DNA of 64,000 nucleotides from Duganella qianjiadongensis (GTDB lineage: Bacteria; Pseudomonadota; Gammaproteobacteria; Burkholderiales; Burkholderiaceae_D). A model generated the notes under the pieces. That model saw nothing but the letters and a program-made list of their open reading frames with translations. It ran no database searches and was not told the DNA's origin. This document shows, one piece after another, positions 1-8,654 of this stretch. Both the position numbers and the translations under genes were made by a program. The first letter of the stretch is position 1; each line of letters starts with the position of its first letter. The stretch lies in contig NZ_WWCM01000001.1 of assembly GCF_009857915.1 (NCBI RefSeq), positions 434,001 to 498,000 of the forward strand, given 5' to 3'.

Positions 1-13
1 GCTAGCCTGACGC

Positions 14-1213
14 TCAGCTGGTCTTGAAGATCAGCTGGGCTACCCGCTGCAATTTCGGATACACCACCGGCACAGTCAGCATGGTGCTGCCTATCGCCAT
101 CAGCAGCAGTGCGGTAAAGGTTTCGCTGGTGATGATCTGCTTGTCCAGCAGGATGTTGACGAAGATGATCATGATCAGTGCCTTGGTCTGCAGCAGCCAG
201 CCGATGATCGATGCTTCACCGGGGCCCCACTTGAGGATCTTGCCGGCGATATGGATGCCGGCCAGCTTGCCCGACACGGAAGCGAACAGCATCACAGCGG
301 CCACCACGAATACTGCCGTGCCGCCCATGGCCCAGTTGGTGCGCAAGCCGGTGCTGAGGAAGAATACCGGCATCACGGCCATCAGCACGTTGGCGCGCAG
401 GAAGTCCATACGCTGCTGGTTGAACCATTCGGCATCCATCACGGCACCGGCCAGGAAAGCGCCCACCATGTAGTGCAGGCCGGCCCAGTCGGCGGCAAAG
501 GCGCAGGCCGCAAGCCAGACGAAGGCCGCATACCAGCGGTCACGCTCTTCCAGCCACTGCATCAGGCGGCGGAACAGCACGGTCGCTACCGCAAACACCA
601 CGAGAAAACCGAGCTGGCGGCCCATGCGCTCCCAGTCCAGCAGAATCACGGCCAGCACGCCCCAGATGGCGATATCGTCCAGACTGGCGTAGCGCAGAAT
701 ACGCTGGCCGATAGGCTGGCGCAGGATTTCCAGTTTTTCCATCAGCAGGATCAGGATGGGCAGGGCTGTCACGGCGCAAGCCATGCCCACGCCCAGCACA
801 AACTGCCAGCTCTGGGCTTTCGGCCCCATCCAGCCGGCATAGCCGAGCAGCCCCAGCGCGGCTACGCTGCCGAACAACAGCGGCACACCCAGCGCCAGAC
901 CGGCGGTTATACCGCTCTCGCGCCTGTGCTCCCAGGCTTTTTTCAGATCCAGTTCGATACCGGCGATCATCACGAAGATCATCACGGCCCACCAGGCGAT
1001 GCCGTTCAGCGACTGCACCACCTGCGGATTGAAAACAAACTGATAGTATTCGGGATAGGCGCGGCCAAGAATGCCGGGCCCCAGCAGAATGCCGGTAATA
1101 ATCTGCACCACTACCAGCGGCGCATAGTAGTCGGTCTGGCCGACACGCCAGATCAGATAGGGCAGGCTGAATATGATCAGCATCGCGATCAGGAAGATTT
1201 CTGTGGTCGCCAT
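14..1213 (-). CDS. Cation:proton antiporter (CPA2/Kef-type membrane domain)
   Basis: This is a 399-residue inner-membrane protein made almost entirely of hydrophobic helices, as in monovalent cation/proton antiporters of the CPA2 family. Family hallmarks visible are the QIITGILLGPG segment (about residues 37-47), the F-x-x-IAGIELDL segment (80-90) and an adjacent acidic pair (SLDD, Asp179-Asp180) at the expected ion-binding helix. There is no C-terminal TrkA-N/RCK domain, so it is the short membrane-only form. The ATG at 1213 has no convincing Shine-Dalgarno sequence. It is transcribed alone, divergently from the MarR-MFS operon. The ion (Na+ or K+) cannot be told from sequence. Confidence 0.85.
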   Translation of the reverse strand: MATTEIFLIAMLIIFSLPYLIWRVGQTDYYAPLVVVQIITGILLGPGILGRAYPEYYQFVFNPQVVQSLNGIAWWAVMIFVMIAGIELDLKKAWEHRRESGITAGLALGVPLLFGSVAALGLLGYAGWMGPKAQSWQFVLGVGMACAVTALPILILLMEKLEILRQPIGQRILRYASLDDIAIWGVLAVILLDWERMGRQLGFLVVFAVATVLFRRLMQWLEERDRWYAAFVWLAACAFAADWAGLHYMVGAFLAGAVMDAEWFNQQRMDFLRANVLMAVMPVFFLSTGLRTNWAMGGTAVFVVAAVMLFASVSGKLAGIHIAGKILKWGPGEASIIGWLLQTKALIMIIFVNILLDKQIITSETFTALLLMAIGSTMLTVPVVYPKLQRVAQLIFKTS

Positions 1214-1399
1214 GTGAAAAAGTCTCCGTATGGTTTTGTAGTTTAGGTAAAGCCGATTCTAGCCGGCGCGCCAATTCTAGCGCGGTTCATCGGAAAATTA
1301 CGTAAATCAGTCCAGATTCTCTCTGTTTAGTAAGACTGTAGTTTTATGTCACACATTGTCCAAAACAAAACAATGCTTGCAGTGCCGGAGAAATCCTAT

Positions 1400-1419
1400 A
1401 TACTTGCTTAATCAAGTAT
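1400..1419. promoter_or_regulatory. MarR-type operator upstream of the MarR-MFS operon
   Basis: A perfect inverted repeat, ATACTTG-N6-CAAGTAT, lies 70 bases before the MarR start codon. Its size, AT content and TTG...CAA core match the operators bound by MarR-family dimers, so autoregulation by the adjacent gene is likely (inference). The rest of the 276-base spacer 1214-1489 shows no gene. Confidence 0.65.
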
Positions 1420-1489
1420 TTATTCAGCATTTATCCAGCACTAATTCAGCGACTAACAAATTTTACTAGCTTACGGAAAGTAGACACGC

Positions 1490-1954
1490 ATGAGCGAGCA
1501 ACACCTCCCCCTGCCCGATAGCGGCGCCGCGCTGGCACTGGCGCTCAGCCTGGCCCGCGCCCAGGCCACCATGGTGCGCCGGCTTGATCAGGTGCTGGGC
1601 TCCTATCACGGTATCAGCTTTGGCGACTTCATGCTGCTGAACTCGCTGGCGCGCGCGCCGGGCGGACGCATGCGCCGGGTCGATCTGGCCGAACGTCAGG
1701 GCCTGACCGCTTCGGGCGTCACGCGCACCCTGCTGCCGTTGGAAAAAATCGGCCTGATCGAACGCCAGCAGGACCCGCGCGATGCGCGCGTGGCCTATGC
1801 CGCCATTACGGAGAGCGGACGCGAACTGCTGCACAACGCCACCCCGGCAGCAGAACAGTGCAGCAAGGACCTGCTGCGCAACTGCCCTGCAGAACAGTAT
1901 CCCGCCCTGACGGACGCGCTGACCATCATCAGCGGCCTGCCCGGTGTGGCCTGA
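1490..1954 (+). CDS. MarR family transcriptional regulator
   Basis: This 154-residue protein has the MarR winged helix-turn-helix arrangement: an N-terminal dimerisation helix, a recognition region (VDLAERQGLTASGVTRTLLPLEK, about residues 62-84) and the characteristic charged wing DPRDAR. MarR proteins are dimeric repressors usually released by aromatic or phenolic ligands. A GGAAAG sequence sits about nine bases before the ATG. The next gene, an MFS transporter, starts 31 bases after the stop, so the two probably form a ligand-induced efflux operon controlled by the palindrome at 1400-1419. The ligand is unknown. Confidence 0.9.
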   Translation: MSEQHLPLPDSGAALALALSLARAQATMVRRLDQVLGSYHGISFGDFMLLNSLARAPGGRMRRVDLAERQGLTASGVTRTLLPLEKIGLIERQQDPRDARVAYAAITESGRELLHNATPAAEQCSKDLLRNCPAEQYPALTDALTIISGLPGVA

Positions 1955-1985
1955 CCCCAGCACCCGAATAGAAACGGAGCTAGCT

Positions 1986-3347
1986 ATGCAAACCACGGCA
2001 TCGAATCCACGCGCAGAACTGATGCGCAATCCCAATTTTCTATGGCTGCTGCGCGGCGGCGTGATCTCCATGCTGGGCGACCAGCTCACCATGGTGGCCC
2101 TGCCGTGGCTGGTGCTCCGTCTCACCGGCGACACCATGGCACTGGGGCTGGTGATCGCCCTGATGAGCATTCCCCGTGCCGCCTTCATCCTGATCGGCGG
2201 CGCCGTGGTCGACCGCTATTCGCCCAAAACGGTGCTGATGCTGAGCAAATATGCCAACGCCATCCTGCTCGGCCTGCTGGCCGTGCTGGTGCTGCGCCAG
2301 CACAGCGTGCTGACGCTGGCACTGGGCGGCAGCCTGCAACTGAGTCTGGAGCTGACTCCGCATATCACCCTGATGCTGATCTATGCCCTGGCACTGGGCC
2401 TAGGTCTGGCGCAGGCTTTCGGCGTTCCCTCGGGCACCAGCATCATGCCGCAGGCCATACCGGCCCAGTATCTGCAAGCCGCCAACGGCGTGCTGATGAG
2501 CTTGCGCCAGCTGACCATGCTGCTGGGTCCCGTGCTGGCGGCGGCCCTGCTGGCGTTTTCCGGCACCGGCACCGGCAGCATGCCGGACGCGCACGGACTG
2601 GCCGCCGCCTTTGCGCTCGACAGCCTGAGCTTCATCGTCTCGGCATGGACCCTGAGCCGGGTCCGCATGCAGACCTCCGCCGAGCACGCTGCCGGCCATG
2701 CCGCCATCTCCGTCTGGCGCTCCATCGGCGACGGCCTGCTCATGGTGTGGCGCGATGTGCCGCTGCGTCTGTGCTTCATCTACTGGGGCACGGTATCGCT
2801 GTTCATCGGTGGCGCCATGCAGGTTGCGCTGCCCGTGCTGGCTAGCGACGTGCTGCACGGCGCCTCCGCACTGGGCCTGCTGATGGCGGCCAACGGCGCC
2901 GGCACCCTGCTCGGCATGGCCGCTGCCGCCGCCATCGGCGCACGGCTGCGCTTTGCCAGTTTCGGCAGCATGATACTGCTGATGGATGGGCTGGCCGGCC
3001 TGCTGGTGATGGGACTGGGTGCCGCCGGCAATGCATGGCTGGCCGGCGCCCTGCTGCTCGCGCTGGGTGTGCTGGGCGGCTATGTGCAGATCAATGTCTT
3101 CACCTGGCTACAGCGCCGCGTGCCAGCACGGATGATGGGCCGTGCGATGAGCATCTTCATGTTCATCTTCATGGGACTGGCGCCTATTTCCGCTGCCGCT
3201 ACCGGCTGGCTGCTGAAGCTGATCTCGCTGTCGCAATTGTTCGTCGGTGGTGGCATCATACTGGTCACGTTTGCCGCACTGGCCTACCTGTTCACGCCTA
3301 TCGGCAGCATCACCGCCGACACACCCGAAACACCACAAGCGCAGTAA
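1986..3347 (+). CDS. MFS transporter, probable efflux pump
   Basis: This 453-residue membrane protein has about 12 hydrophobic helices and a central cytoplasmic loop (about residues 200-235), the standard MFS layout. The loop between helices 2 and 3 carries GGAVVDRYSPKTVL, a relaxed form of MFS motif A (G-x-x-x-D-R-x-x-R/K). I chose ATG 1986 (MQTTAS) over an in-frame ATG at 1944 because the earlier one overlaps the marR stop and 1986 has GGAG about 8 bases upstream. Co-transcription with marR suggests drug or metabolite export. A lysR gene starts 10 bases after its stop. Confidence 0.85.
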   Translation: MQTTASNPRAELMRNPNFLWLLRGGVISMLGDQLTMVALPWLVLRLTGDTMALGLVIALMSIPRAAFILIGGAVVDRYSPKTVLMLSKYANAILLGLLAVLVLRQHSVLTLALGGSLQLSLELTPHITLMLIYALALGLGLAQAFGVPSGTSIMPQAIPAQYLQAANGVLMSLRQLTMLLGPVLAAALLAFSGTGTGSMPDAHGLAAAFALDSLSFIVSAWTLSRVRMQTSAEHAAGHAAISVWRSIGDGLLMVWRDVPLRLCFIYWGTVSLFIGGAMQVALPVLASDVLHGASALGLLMAANGAGTLLGMAAAAAIGARLRFASFGSMILLMDGLAGLLVMGLGAAGNAWLAGALLLALGVLGGYVQINVFTWLQRRVPARMMGRAMSIFMFIFMGLAPISAAATGWLLKLISLSQLFVGGGIILVTFAALAYLFTPIGSITADTPETPQAQ

Positions 3348-3357
3348 AGGAAAACGC

Positions 3358-4320
3358 ATGGAAACCAAGTGGCTGGAAGACTTCATCTCGCTGGTCGAGA
3401 CCAACAACTTCAGTCGTTCGGCCGCGCTGCGCCACGTTACCCAGCCCGCGTTTTCGCGCCGCATCCAGTCGCTGGAAAACTGGCTGGGCACCGACCTGAT
3501 CGACCGCACTTCCTACCCCACCAGCCTGACCCCGGCCGGGGTGGTGTTCTACGAGCAGGCACTGGAAATGCTGGCACAGATTAACGGCGCGCGCGATATG
3601 CTGCGCTCCAAGCGGGCCGCCGCGCAGACCAGCATCGATCTGGCCGTGCCGCACACGCTGTCGCTCACCTTCATCCCCAAATGGCTGACGGCGCTGGAGC
3701 AGGATTTCGCCCCCATCAGCAGCCGCCTGATGGCGCTCAATGTGCACGATGCCGTGATGCAGCTGGTGGAAGGCGGCTGCGATCTGCTGCTGTGCTACCA
3801 CCATCCGCGCCAGCCGGTACAGCTCGACCCTGGCCGCTACGACATGCTGGTGCTGGGGCGCGAATCGCTGCGTGCCTATGCCCGCTGCGACAAGAACCGC
3901 GTGCCGGAATTCAGTCTGCCCGGCACGAAAAAAGAACCCCTGCCCTTCCTGTCCTACACCAACAATGCCTACCTCGGACGCATGGTGGAACTGATCCTGA
4001 CCGATGCGCGCACCACGCTGCATCTGGATCGCCAGTACGAAACCGATATGGCCGAAGGCCTGAAAATGATGGCACTGGAAGGACGCGGCGTGGCCTTCCT
4101 GCCCGAATCGGCCGTGACCCGCGAGCTCAAACAGAAACAGCTGGCACGCGCCGATGACGGCAGCGCGCAGTGGGAAATCGAGATGGAAATCCGCCTCTAC
4201 CGCGAGCGCCCCTCGGCCAGCCGGCGCGGCAAAGCCATCGTCGAACGGCTGTGGGAATTCCTCGAACAGCAGCAGAAAAGCAGCAGCCGCAAACGCCGCG
4301 TGGCGGTGTCCGAACGCTAG
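3358..4320 (+). CDS. LysR family transcriptional regulator (HypT-like)
   Basis: This 320-residue LysR regulator has an N-terminal helix-turn-helix (METKWLEDFISLVETNNFS onward, with RHVTQPAFSRRIQSLE as the recognition part) and a C-terminal effector-binding domain. The opening METKWLEDF and the TQPAFSRRI helix resemble the HypT/YjiE subgroup (the hypochlorite-responsive regulator of E. coli), but that function is only a family guess. AAAGGA lies about 6 bases before ATG 3358. It follows the MFS gene by 10 bases and could be read through from it. A 17-bp palindrome lies 48 bases downstream, before gdhA. Confidence 0.85.
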   Translation: METKWLEDFISLVETNNFSRSAALRHVTQPAFSRRIQSLENWLGTDLIDRTSYPTSLTPAGVVFYEQALEMLAQINGARDMLRSKRAAAQTSIDLAVPHTLSLTFIPKWLTALEQDFAPISSRLMALNVHDAVMQLVEGGCDLLLCYHHPRQPVQLDPGRYDMLVLGRESLRAYARCDKNRVPEFSLPGTKKEPLPFLSYTNNAYLGRMVELILTDARTTLHLDRQYETDMAEGLKMMALEGRGVAFLPESAVTRELKQKQLARADDGSAQWEIEMEIRLYRERPSASRRGKAIVERLWEFLEQQQKSSSRKRRVAVSER

Positions 4321-4368
4321 TTGCGGCAGGCCGTATCTGAGCCAGATCAAATCAGCGAATTTCATAAC

Positions 4369-4385
4369 TATGCAAATTTTGCATA
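4369..4385. promoter_or_regulatory. 17-bp perfect palindrome between lysR and gdhA
   Basis: TATGCAAA-T-TTTGCATA is a perfect 8+1+8 inverted repeat in an AT-rich pocket. It has the size of a dimeric repressor or activator site and lies 111 bases before the gdhA start. The bound protein is unknown; the upstream LysR is one candidate. Confidence 0.5.
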
Positions 4386-4445
4386 ATTGAATGCGCATAC
4401 AGCATTGGCCGCCTCACGGCCTCCGGTTCTATGATTCGCCCCACT

Positions 4446-4470
4446 TGAAGCGCGCCACCAGTGCGCTTCA
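4446..4470. promoter_or_regulatory. Inverted repeat in the gdhA 5' untranslated region
   Basis: TGAAGCGC and GCGCTTCA form an 8-bp perfect repeat with a 9-base spacer, ending 26 bases before the gdhA ATG. It could be an mRNA hairpin or an operator; nothing decides between them. Confidence 0.35.
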
Positions 4471-4496
4471 GCCTCGAATCTATCGGAGACCTGAGC

Positions 4497-5789
4497 ATGA
4501 CTACCGCACCAGCACACGTACTGCCTTCCTACCTGAATCCAGAAGATTTGGGCCCGTGGGGCGTCTACCTGCAACAGATCGATCGCGTCACGCCGCACCT
4601 CGGCAGCCTGTCGCGCTGGGTTGAAACCCTGAAGCGTCCCAAGCGCATTCTGACCGTTGACGTTCCTATCGAACGCGACGACGGCAGCATCGCTCACTAC
4701 GAAGGCTACCGCGTGCAGCACAACATGTCGCGCGGCCCGGGCAAAGGCGGTGTGCGCTTCCACCAGGATGTCACGCTGTCGGAAGTGATGGCGCTGTCGG
4801 CCTGGATGACGGTCAAGAATGCAGCAGTCAACGTGCCATACGGCGGCGCCAAAGGCGGTATCCGGGTCGATCCTAAAACCCTGTCGCGCGGCGAACTGCA
4901 GCGTCTGACCCGCCGCTACACCAGCGAAATCTCGCTGATCATCGGCCCTAACAAGGACATTCCTGCACCGGACGTCAACACCAACGAACAGGTGATGGCA
5001 TGGATGATGGACTCCTACGCCATGATCGAAGGTAATCTGTCGACCGGCGTAGTAACCGGCAAGCCTATCTCGCTGGGTGGCTCGCTGGGCCGCCGCGAAG
5101 CTACCGGTCGCGGTGTATTCGTGGTTGGCCGCGAAGCTGCCGCCAAGCGCGGCGTAGCGATCGAAGGCGCCCGCGTTGCCGTGCAGGGCTTTGGTAATGT
5201 GGGCGGCGTTGCTGCCAGCATGTTCGCCGAAGCGGGTGCGAAAATTATCGCCGTGCAGGATCATACGGGCACCGTAGTGCATCAGGGCGGTCTGGATATT
5301 CCCCGTCTGCACAAGCACGTGGCCGAATGCGGCAGCGTTTCCGGCTTCCCCGGCGCTGAAGCCTTCCTCGACCGCGACGCCTTCTGGGGCATCGAGTCCG
5401 ACATCCTGATTCCGGCCGCGCTGGAACAGCAGATCACGGCTGCCAATGCACCGAAGATCCGCACCAAGATCATACTGGAAGGCGCCAATGGCCCGACCAC
5501 GCCGGAAGCCGACGACATCCTCACCGACAAGGATGTGCTGATCGTGCCGGACGTGCTGGCCAACGCCGGCGGCGTCACCGTTTCCTACTTCGAGTGGGTA
5601 CAGGACTTCTCCAGCTTCTTCTGGACCGAAGACGAGATCAATGCGCGCCTGACCCGCATCATGCAGGAGGCTTTCAATTCCGTGTGGACTGTCGCACAGG
5701 AGAAGAAAGTAACGCTGCGCACCGCTACCTTCATCCTCGCCTGCACCCGCGTGCTGCAGGCGCGCGAAGTACGCGGCCTGTATCCATGA
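4497..5789 (+). CDS. gdhA: Glutamate dehydrogenase
   Basis: This 430-residue enzyme interconverts glutamate and 2-oxoglutarate plus ammonium. Visible motifs are the substrate-binding [10 protein letters not shown] segment, the catalytic lysine in PYGGAKGG, the catalytic aspartate in IPAPDVNT, and a Rossmann fold (VQGFGNVGG). The second strand of the fold ends in an aspartate (AVQDHTG), which suggests preference for NAD over NADP (inference). The ATG at 4497 follows GGAGA about 8 bases upstream; an in-frame ATG at 4461 adds 12 unlikely residues. A strong terminator follows, separating it from the malic enzyme. Confidence 0.93.
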   Translation: MTTAPAHVLPSYLNPEDLGPWGVYLQQIDRVTPHLGSLSRWVETLKRPKRILTVDVPIERDDGSIAHYEGYRVQHNMSRGPGKGGVRFHQDVTLSEVMALSAWMTVKNAAVNVPYGGAKGGIRVDPKTLSRGELQRLTRRYTSEISLIIGPNKDIPAPDVNTNEQVMAWMMDSYAMIEGNLSTGVVTGKPISLGGSLGRREATGRGVFVVGREAAAKRGVAIEGARVAVQGFGNVGGVAASMFAEAGAKIIAVQDHTGTVVHQGGLDIPRLHKHVAECGSVSGFPGAEAFLDRDAFWGIESDILIPAALEQQITAANAPKIRTKIILEGANGPTTPEADDILTDKDVLIVPDVLANAGGVTVSYFEWVQDFSSFFWTEDEINARLTRIMQEAFNSVWTVAQEKKVTLRTATFILACTRVLQAREVRGLYP

Positions 5790-5811
5790 TTTACTGATCC
5801 CCAGCAGTTCG

Positions 5812-5847
5812 CGCCTGCACCGGCTCCGGCCCGTGCAGGCGTTTTTT
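5812..5847 (+). terminator. Rho-independent terminator after gdhA
   Basis: A 9-bp perfect stem (CGCCTGCAC / GTGCAGGCG) with a 12-base loop is followed directly by TTTTTT. It ends only 21 bases before the malic enzyme ATG, so it may also attenuate that gene. Confidence 0.8.
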
Positions 5848-5868
5848 ACATCACACGCAGAGGACTAC

Positions 5869-7101
5869 ATGAGCACCATCGAACAGAAAGCACTGGCTTA
5901 TCATCGTCAGGGCAGCGCCGGCAAAATCGCCATAGAAGTGACCAAGAGCGTAGCCACGCAGGAAGATCTAGCACTGGCCTATTCGCCCGGCGTGGCAGCA
6001 CCCTGCGTGGAAATCCAGCGTGAACCGGCGCGTGCCTACGAGTACACGGCCAAGGGCAATCTGGTCGGGGTGATTACCAACGGCAGCGCCGTGCTGGGCC
6101 TGGGCAATATCGGCGCGCTGGCCGGCAAGCCGGTAATGGAAGGTAAAGTGGTGCTGTTCAAGAAGTTCGCCGGCATCGACGCCTTCGATATCGAGATCGA
6201 TGAAAGCGATCCCGATAAACTGGTCGACATCATCGCTGCCCTGCACCCTACTTTCGGCGGCATCAATCTGGAAGACATCAAGGCGCCCGAGTGCTTCTAC
6301 ATCGAACGCAAGCTGCGCGAACGTCTCTCCATTCCCGTGTTCCATGACGACCAGCACGGCACTGCCATCGTGGTAGGCGCCGGCATGATCAATGCGCTGC
6401 AACTGAGCGGGCGCGATATCGGCAATGCGAAAATCGTCTGCTCCGGCGCCGGTGCTGCCGCCATGGCCTGCCTCGATCTGCTGCTCGATCTGGGTGCAAA
6501 ACGGGAGAACATTTTTGTCTGCGACAGCAAGGGCGTGCTCACCACCCGCCGCCAACTCGACGGCGAAAAAGCCGCGTGGGCACAGGCTACCGACGCTACC
6601 ACCCTGTCGCAAGTGATGGTGGACGCCGACGTTTTCCTCGGCGTGTCCGGACCGGGCGTGCTGTCGCCGCGCGATATCGAACAGATGAAGCGCCAGCCGA
6701 TAGTCTTCACGCTGGCTAATCCGGAACCGGAGCTGCGTCCGGAACTGGTACGCGAAGCAGCACCCGATGCCATCATCGCCACCGGCCGCTCGGATTATCC
6801 TAACCAGATCAATAACGCGCTGTGCTTCCCTTACCTGTTCCGCGCTGCGCTCGATAGCGGCGCCTCCACCATCAATCAGGAAATGAAGCGCGCCTGCGTG
6901 ATGGCGCTGGCCGACATGGCCCGCAGCGACAGCCGCTTCGGCAAGGATTACGTGGTGCCGGGCCTGCTCGATCCGCGCCTGCTGTCCGGCGTCACGCCTA
7001 AAATCGCTGCCGCCGCCTTCCGCAGCGGCGTGGCGCGCAAGCAGCTCGACGAGCAAGTGTATGCCGAGGACCTGAAGGACCTGGCCGGGGACCTTTTGTA
7101 A
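5869..7101 (+). CDS. maeB: NAD(P)-dependent malic enzyme, short form
   Basis: This 410-residue enzyme decarboxylates malate to pyruvate. It carries the bacterial MaeB signatures: YSPGVAAPC near residue 38, [12 protein letters not shown], the metal-binding EDIKAPECF and HDDQHGTA, and a nucleotide-binding SGAGAAA. It ends after the catalytic region and lacks the phosphotransacetylase-like domain that extends typical MaeB proteins to about 750 residues. ATG 5869 was chosen over 5833 because the earlier codon sits inside the gdhA terminator and AGAGG lies about 6 bases before 5869. Together with gdhA it links nitrogen and four-carbon metabolism. Confidence 0.88.
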   Translation: MSTIEQKALAYHRQGSAGKIAIEVTKSVATQEDLALAYSPGVAAPCVEIQREPARAYEYTAKGNLVGVITNGSAVLGLGNIGALAGKPVMEGKVVLFKKFAGIDAFDIEIDESDPDKLVDIIAALHPTFGGINLEDIKAPECFYIERKLRERLSIPVFHDDQHGTAIVVGAGMINALQLSGRDIGNAKIVCSGAGAAAMACLDLLLDLGAKRENIFVCDSKGVLTTRRQLDGEKAAWAQATDATTLSQVMVDADVFLGVSGPGVLSPRDIEQMKRQPIVFTLANPEPELRPELVREAAPDAIIATGRSDYPNQINNALCFPYLFRAALDSGASTINQEMKRACVMALADMARSDSRFGKDYVVPGLLDPRLLSGVTPKIAAAAFRSGVARKQLDEQVYAEDLKDLAGDLL

Positions 7102-7107
7102 TCGGCA

Positions 7108-7163
7108 GTCTAGTTTGGTCTAATCCGGTCTAAAACAGGCTAGATCAGACTAGAGACAGTCTA
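7108..7163. repeat. Six helically phased GNCTA repeats
   Basis: Between two convergent genes, the pentamer G-N-C-T-A occurs at 7108, 7118, 7128, 7138, 7148 and 7159, that is, at steps of 10, 10, 10, 10 and 11 bases. Units are GTCTA, GTCTA, GTCTA, GGCTA, GACTA and GTCTA, several continuing to CTAG, a rare tetranucleotide in bacteria. It may be a degenerate 10-mer tandem repeat or a phased binding array. Confidence 0.55.
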
Positions 7164-7202
7164 TTTCATGCCTCACCGCATCATCCGTCCCGGCTAAGCT
7201 GC

Positions 7203-8528
7203 TCAGGAACGGGTGATGCTGAACACTTCCAGATGGTATTCGTCGCCGACCAGCAGCAGGCTGTGGTCGGCAAACATCAGCTGGCGCAGCACCGGATAAA
7301 TCCCCATCACCAGTGCCCCGCCATACAGCCGCAAACGCTTGACGGTATTCTTCTGCGCCGACAGCGCCGCCGTGCCTATGCCGTAGTCGGCCAGCACCAG
7401 CACATCGCCCTGCGCGTCGCCGCTGGCATAAGTGCCCACGCCCACATCAGCCAGCAGCAGATTGTTCCTGTACAGGCGCGCATCGATGTAGGGCGCCCGT
7501 CCCGATGCCGCCCACTGGCCCGACAGCACTTCCTGCCCCAGTTCCGTGCGCCCCGTCGGCAGCACGGCCACGCCAGATTTATCCAGCGCTACCCCCATCA
7601 CCCCGCCGGGGCTGGTGAACGTGGCCTTGCCATTCCAGATCGCGCCCATTTTGCCGCTGCCATCAAGCGCCACCGGCATGGGCTCGGCGCCGCCCGTCCC
7701 CAGCGTATGGATCACCGGAGCCCCCTGTCCCTTGGGCCACATGGCCAGCATGGCGGTAGAGCCATCGAGCCAGGTGGCGAGCACCGTGCCGTCCGACGTC
7801 GCCACATGCGGATGTACGGCAGACAGGGCGATCTCGAACGGCGGCGTCAGCTGACGCCCCGCAAAATCGTATTTGCACAGCTTGAGCAGGTACTGGGTCT
7901 TGTCATTAATCGGCAGCAGCGAGAAGGTGGTGGCCAGCCAGAAGCCGTTGCCATCCACAGCCGCAGCGTTTTCCGCCGCCGCCAGTTCGGTGGTCGAACT
8001 GGCCGCCACGGCCGGATACAGGTCGACCGCGCTGCCCTGCAATGTGGCCTGGGTGTCGAACTTCAGCATGCGCGTTCCGGGCCCCGCCTGCAGCATCACG
8101 AATCCGTCTGGCGCCGGCAGCAACAACCATTCGCCCACATAGCCATCTGCCAGTGTAAATCCGTAATCGACACTGGAAAGCAGCGTGCCATCCTTATCCA
8201 GCACACTCATGCGGGTGCGCGGATGGTATAGCTTTTTGTTGATCGTGATGTCAGAGTCGGAGGCCGATAGCACGACGACGCGCTCGCCCACCACCAGCGC
8301 TTCGCCCAGACCTTTGAGCGCTACATTGCCGGCCAGCGTGACCAGTTTCGGGCTGGCTGCCGTAATCGTGGCCGTGGTATCCGGCGTCGCCAGACTGCTC
8401 TCGCTAGCGGAGCTGGTCTGGGAACTGGAAGAGCCGGAAGATGATGATGAGGCGCCACCACCGCAGGCGCCCAGAGTAGCCGCCAGCAGCAGGCCGGCCA
8501 GCTGGCGGGGAAAAGCTTGAAAACGCAT
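7203..8528 (-). CDS. Hypothetical lipoprotein, secreted
   Basis: I do not recognise the family of this 441-residue protein. It starts with a lipoprotein signal peptide (MRFQAFPRQLAGLLLAATL followed by lipobox LGAC, Cys near residue 21) and then a low-complexity Ser/Gly linker, typical of a tethered surface protein. The rest is rich in short beta-like stretches (for example LLPAPDGFVMLQAGPG and TVLATWLDGSTAMLAMW) that recall beta-propeller blades, but no propeller signature can be assigned. An in-frame ATG at 8579 would place the signal peptide too far inside, so 8528 was chosen. No obvious operon partner. Confidence 0.7.
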   Translation of the reverse strand: MRFQAFPRQLAGLLLAATLGACGGGASSSSSGSSSSQTSSASESSLATPDTTATITAASPKLVTLAGNVALKGLGEALVVGERVVVLSASDSDITINKKLYHPRTRMSVLDKDGTLLSSVDYGFTLADGYVGEWLLLPAPDGFVMLQAGPGTRMLKFDTQATLQGSAVDLYPAVAASSTTELAAAENAAAVDGNGFWLATTFSLLPINDKTQYLLKLCKYDFAGRQLTPPFEIALSAVHPHVATSDGTVLATWLDGSTAMLAMWPKGQGAPVIHTLGTGGAEPMPVALDGSGKMGAIWNGKATFTSPGGVMGVALDKSGVAVLPTGRTELGQEVLSGQWAASGRAPYIDARLYRNNLLLADVGVGTYASGDAQGDVLVLADYGIGTAALSAQKNTVKRLRLYGGALVMGIYPVLRQLMFADHSLLLVGDEYHLEVFSITRS

Positions 8529-8654
8529 ACGGGCTCGCAGGGCACGATCTGAAAGCAAAAAGTATATAGAAAAGCACATTTCGCCCTATACCATCTGCGC
8601 CACAACAGCATGACCTGGCGAGCCAGCGGGATGACCCGGCAAGCCCTATCTTGT

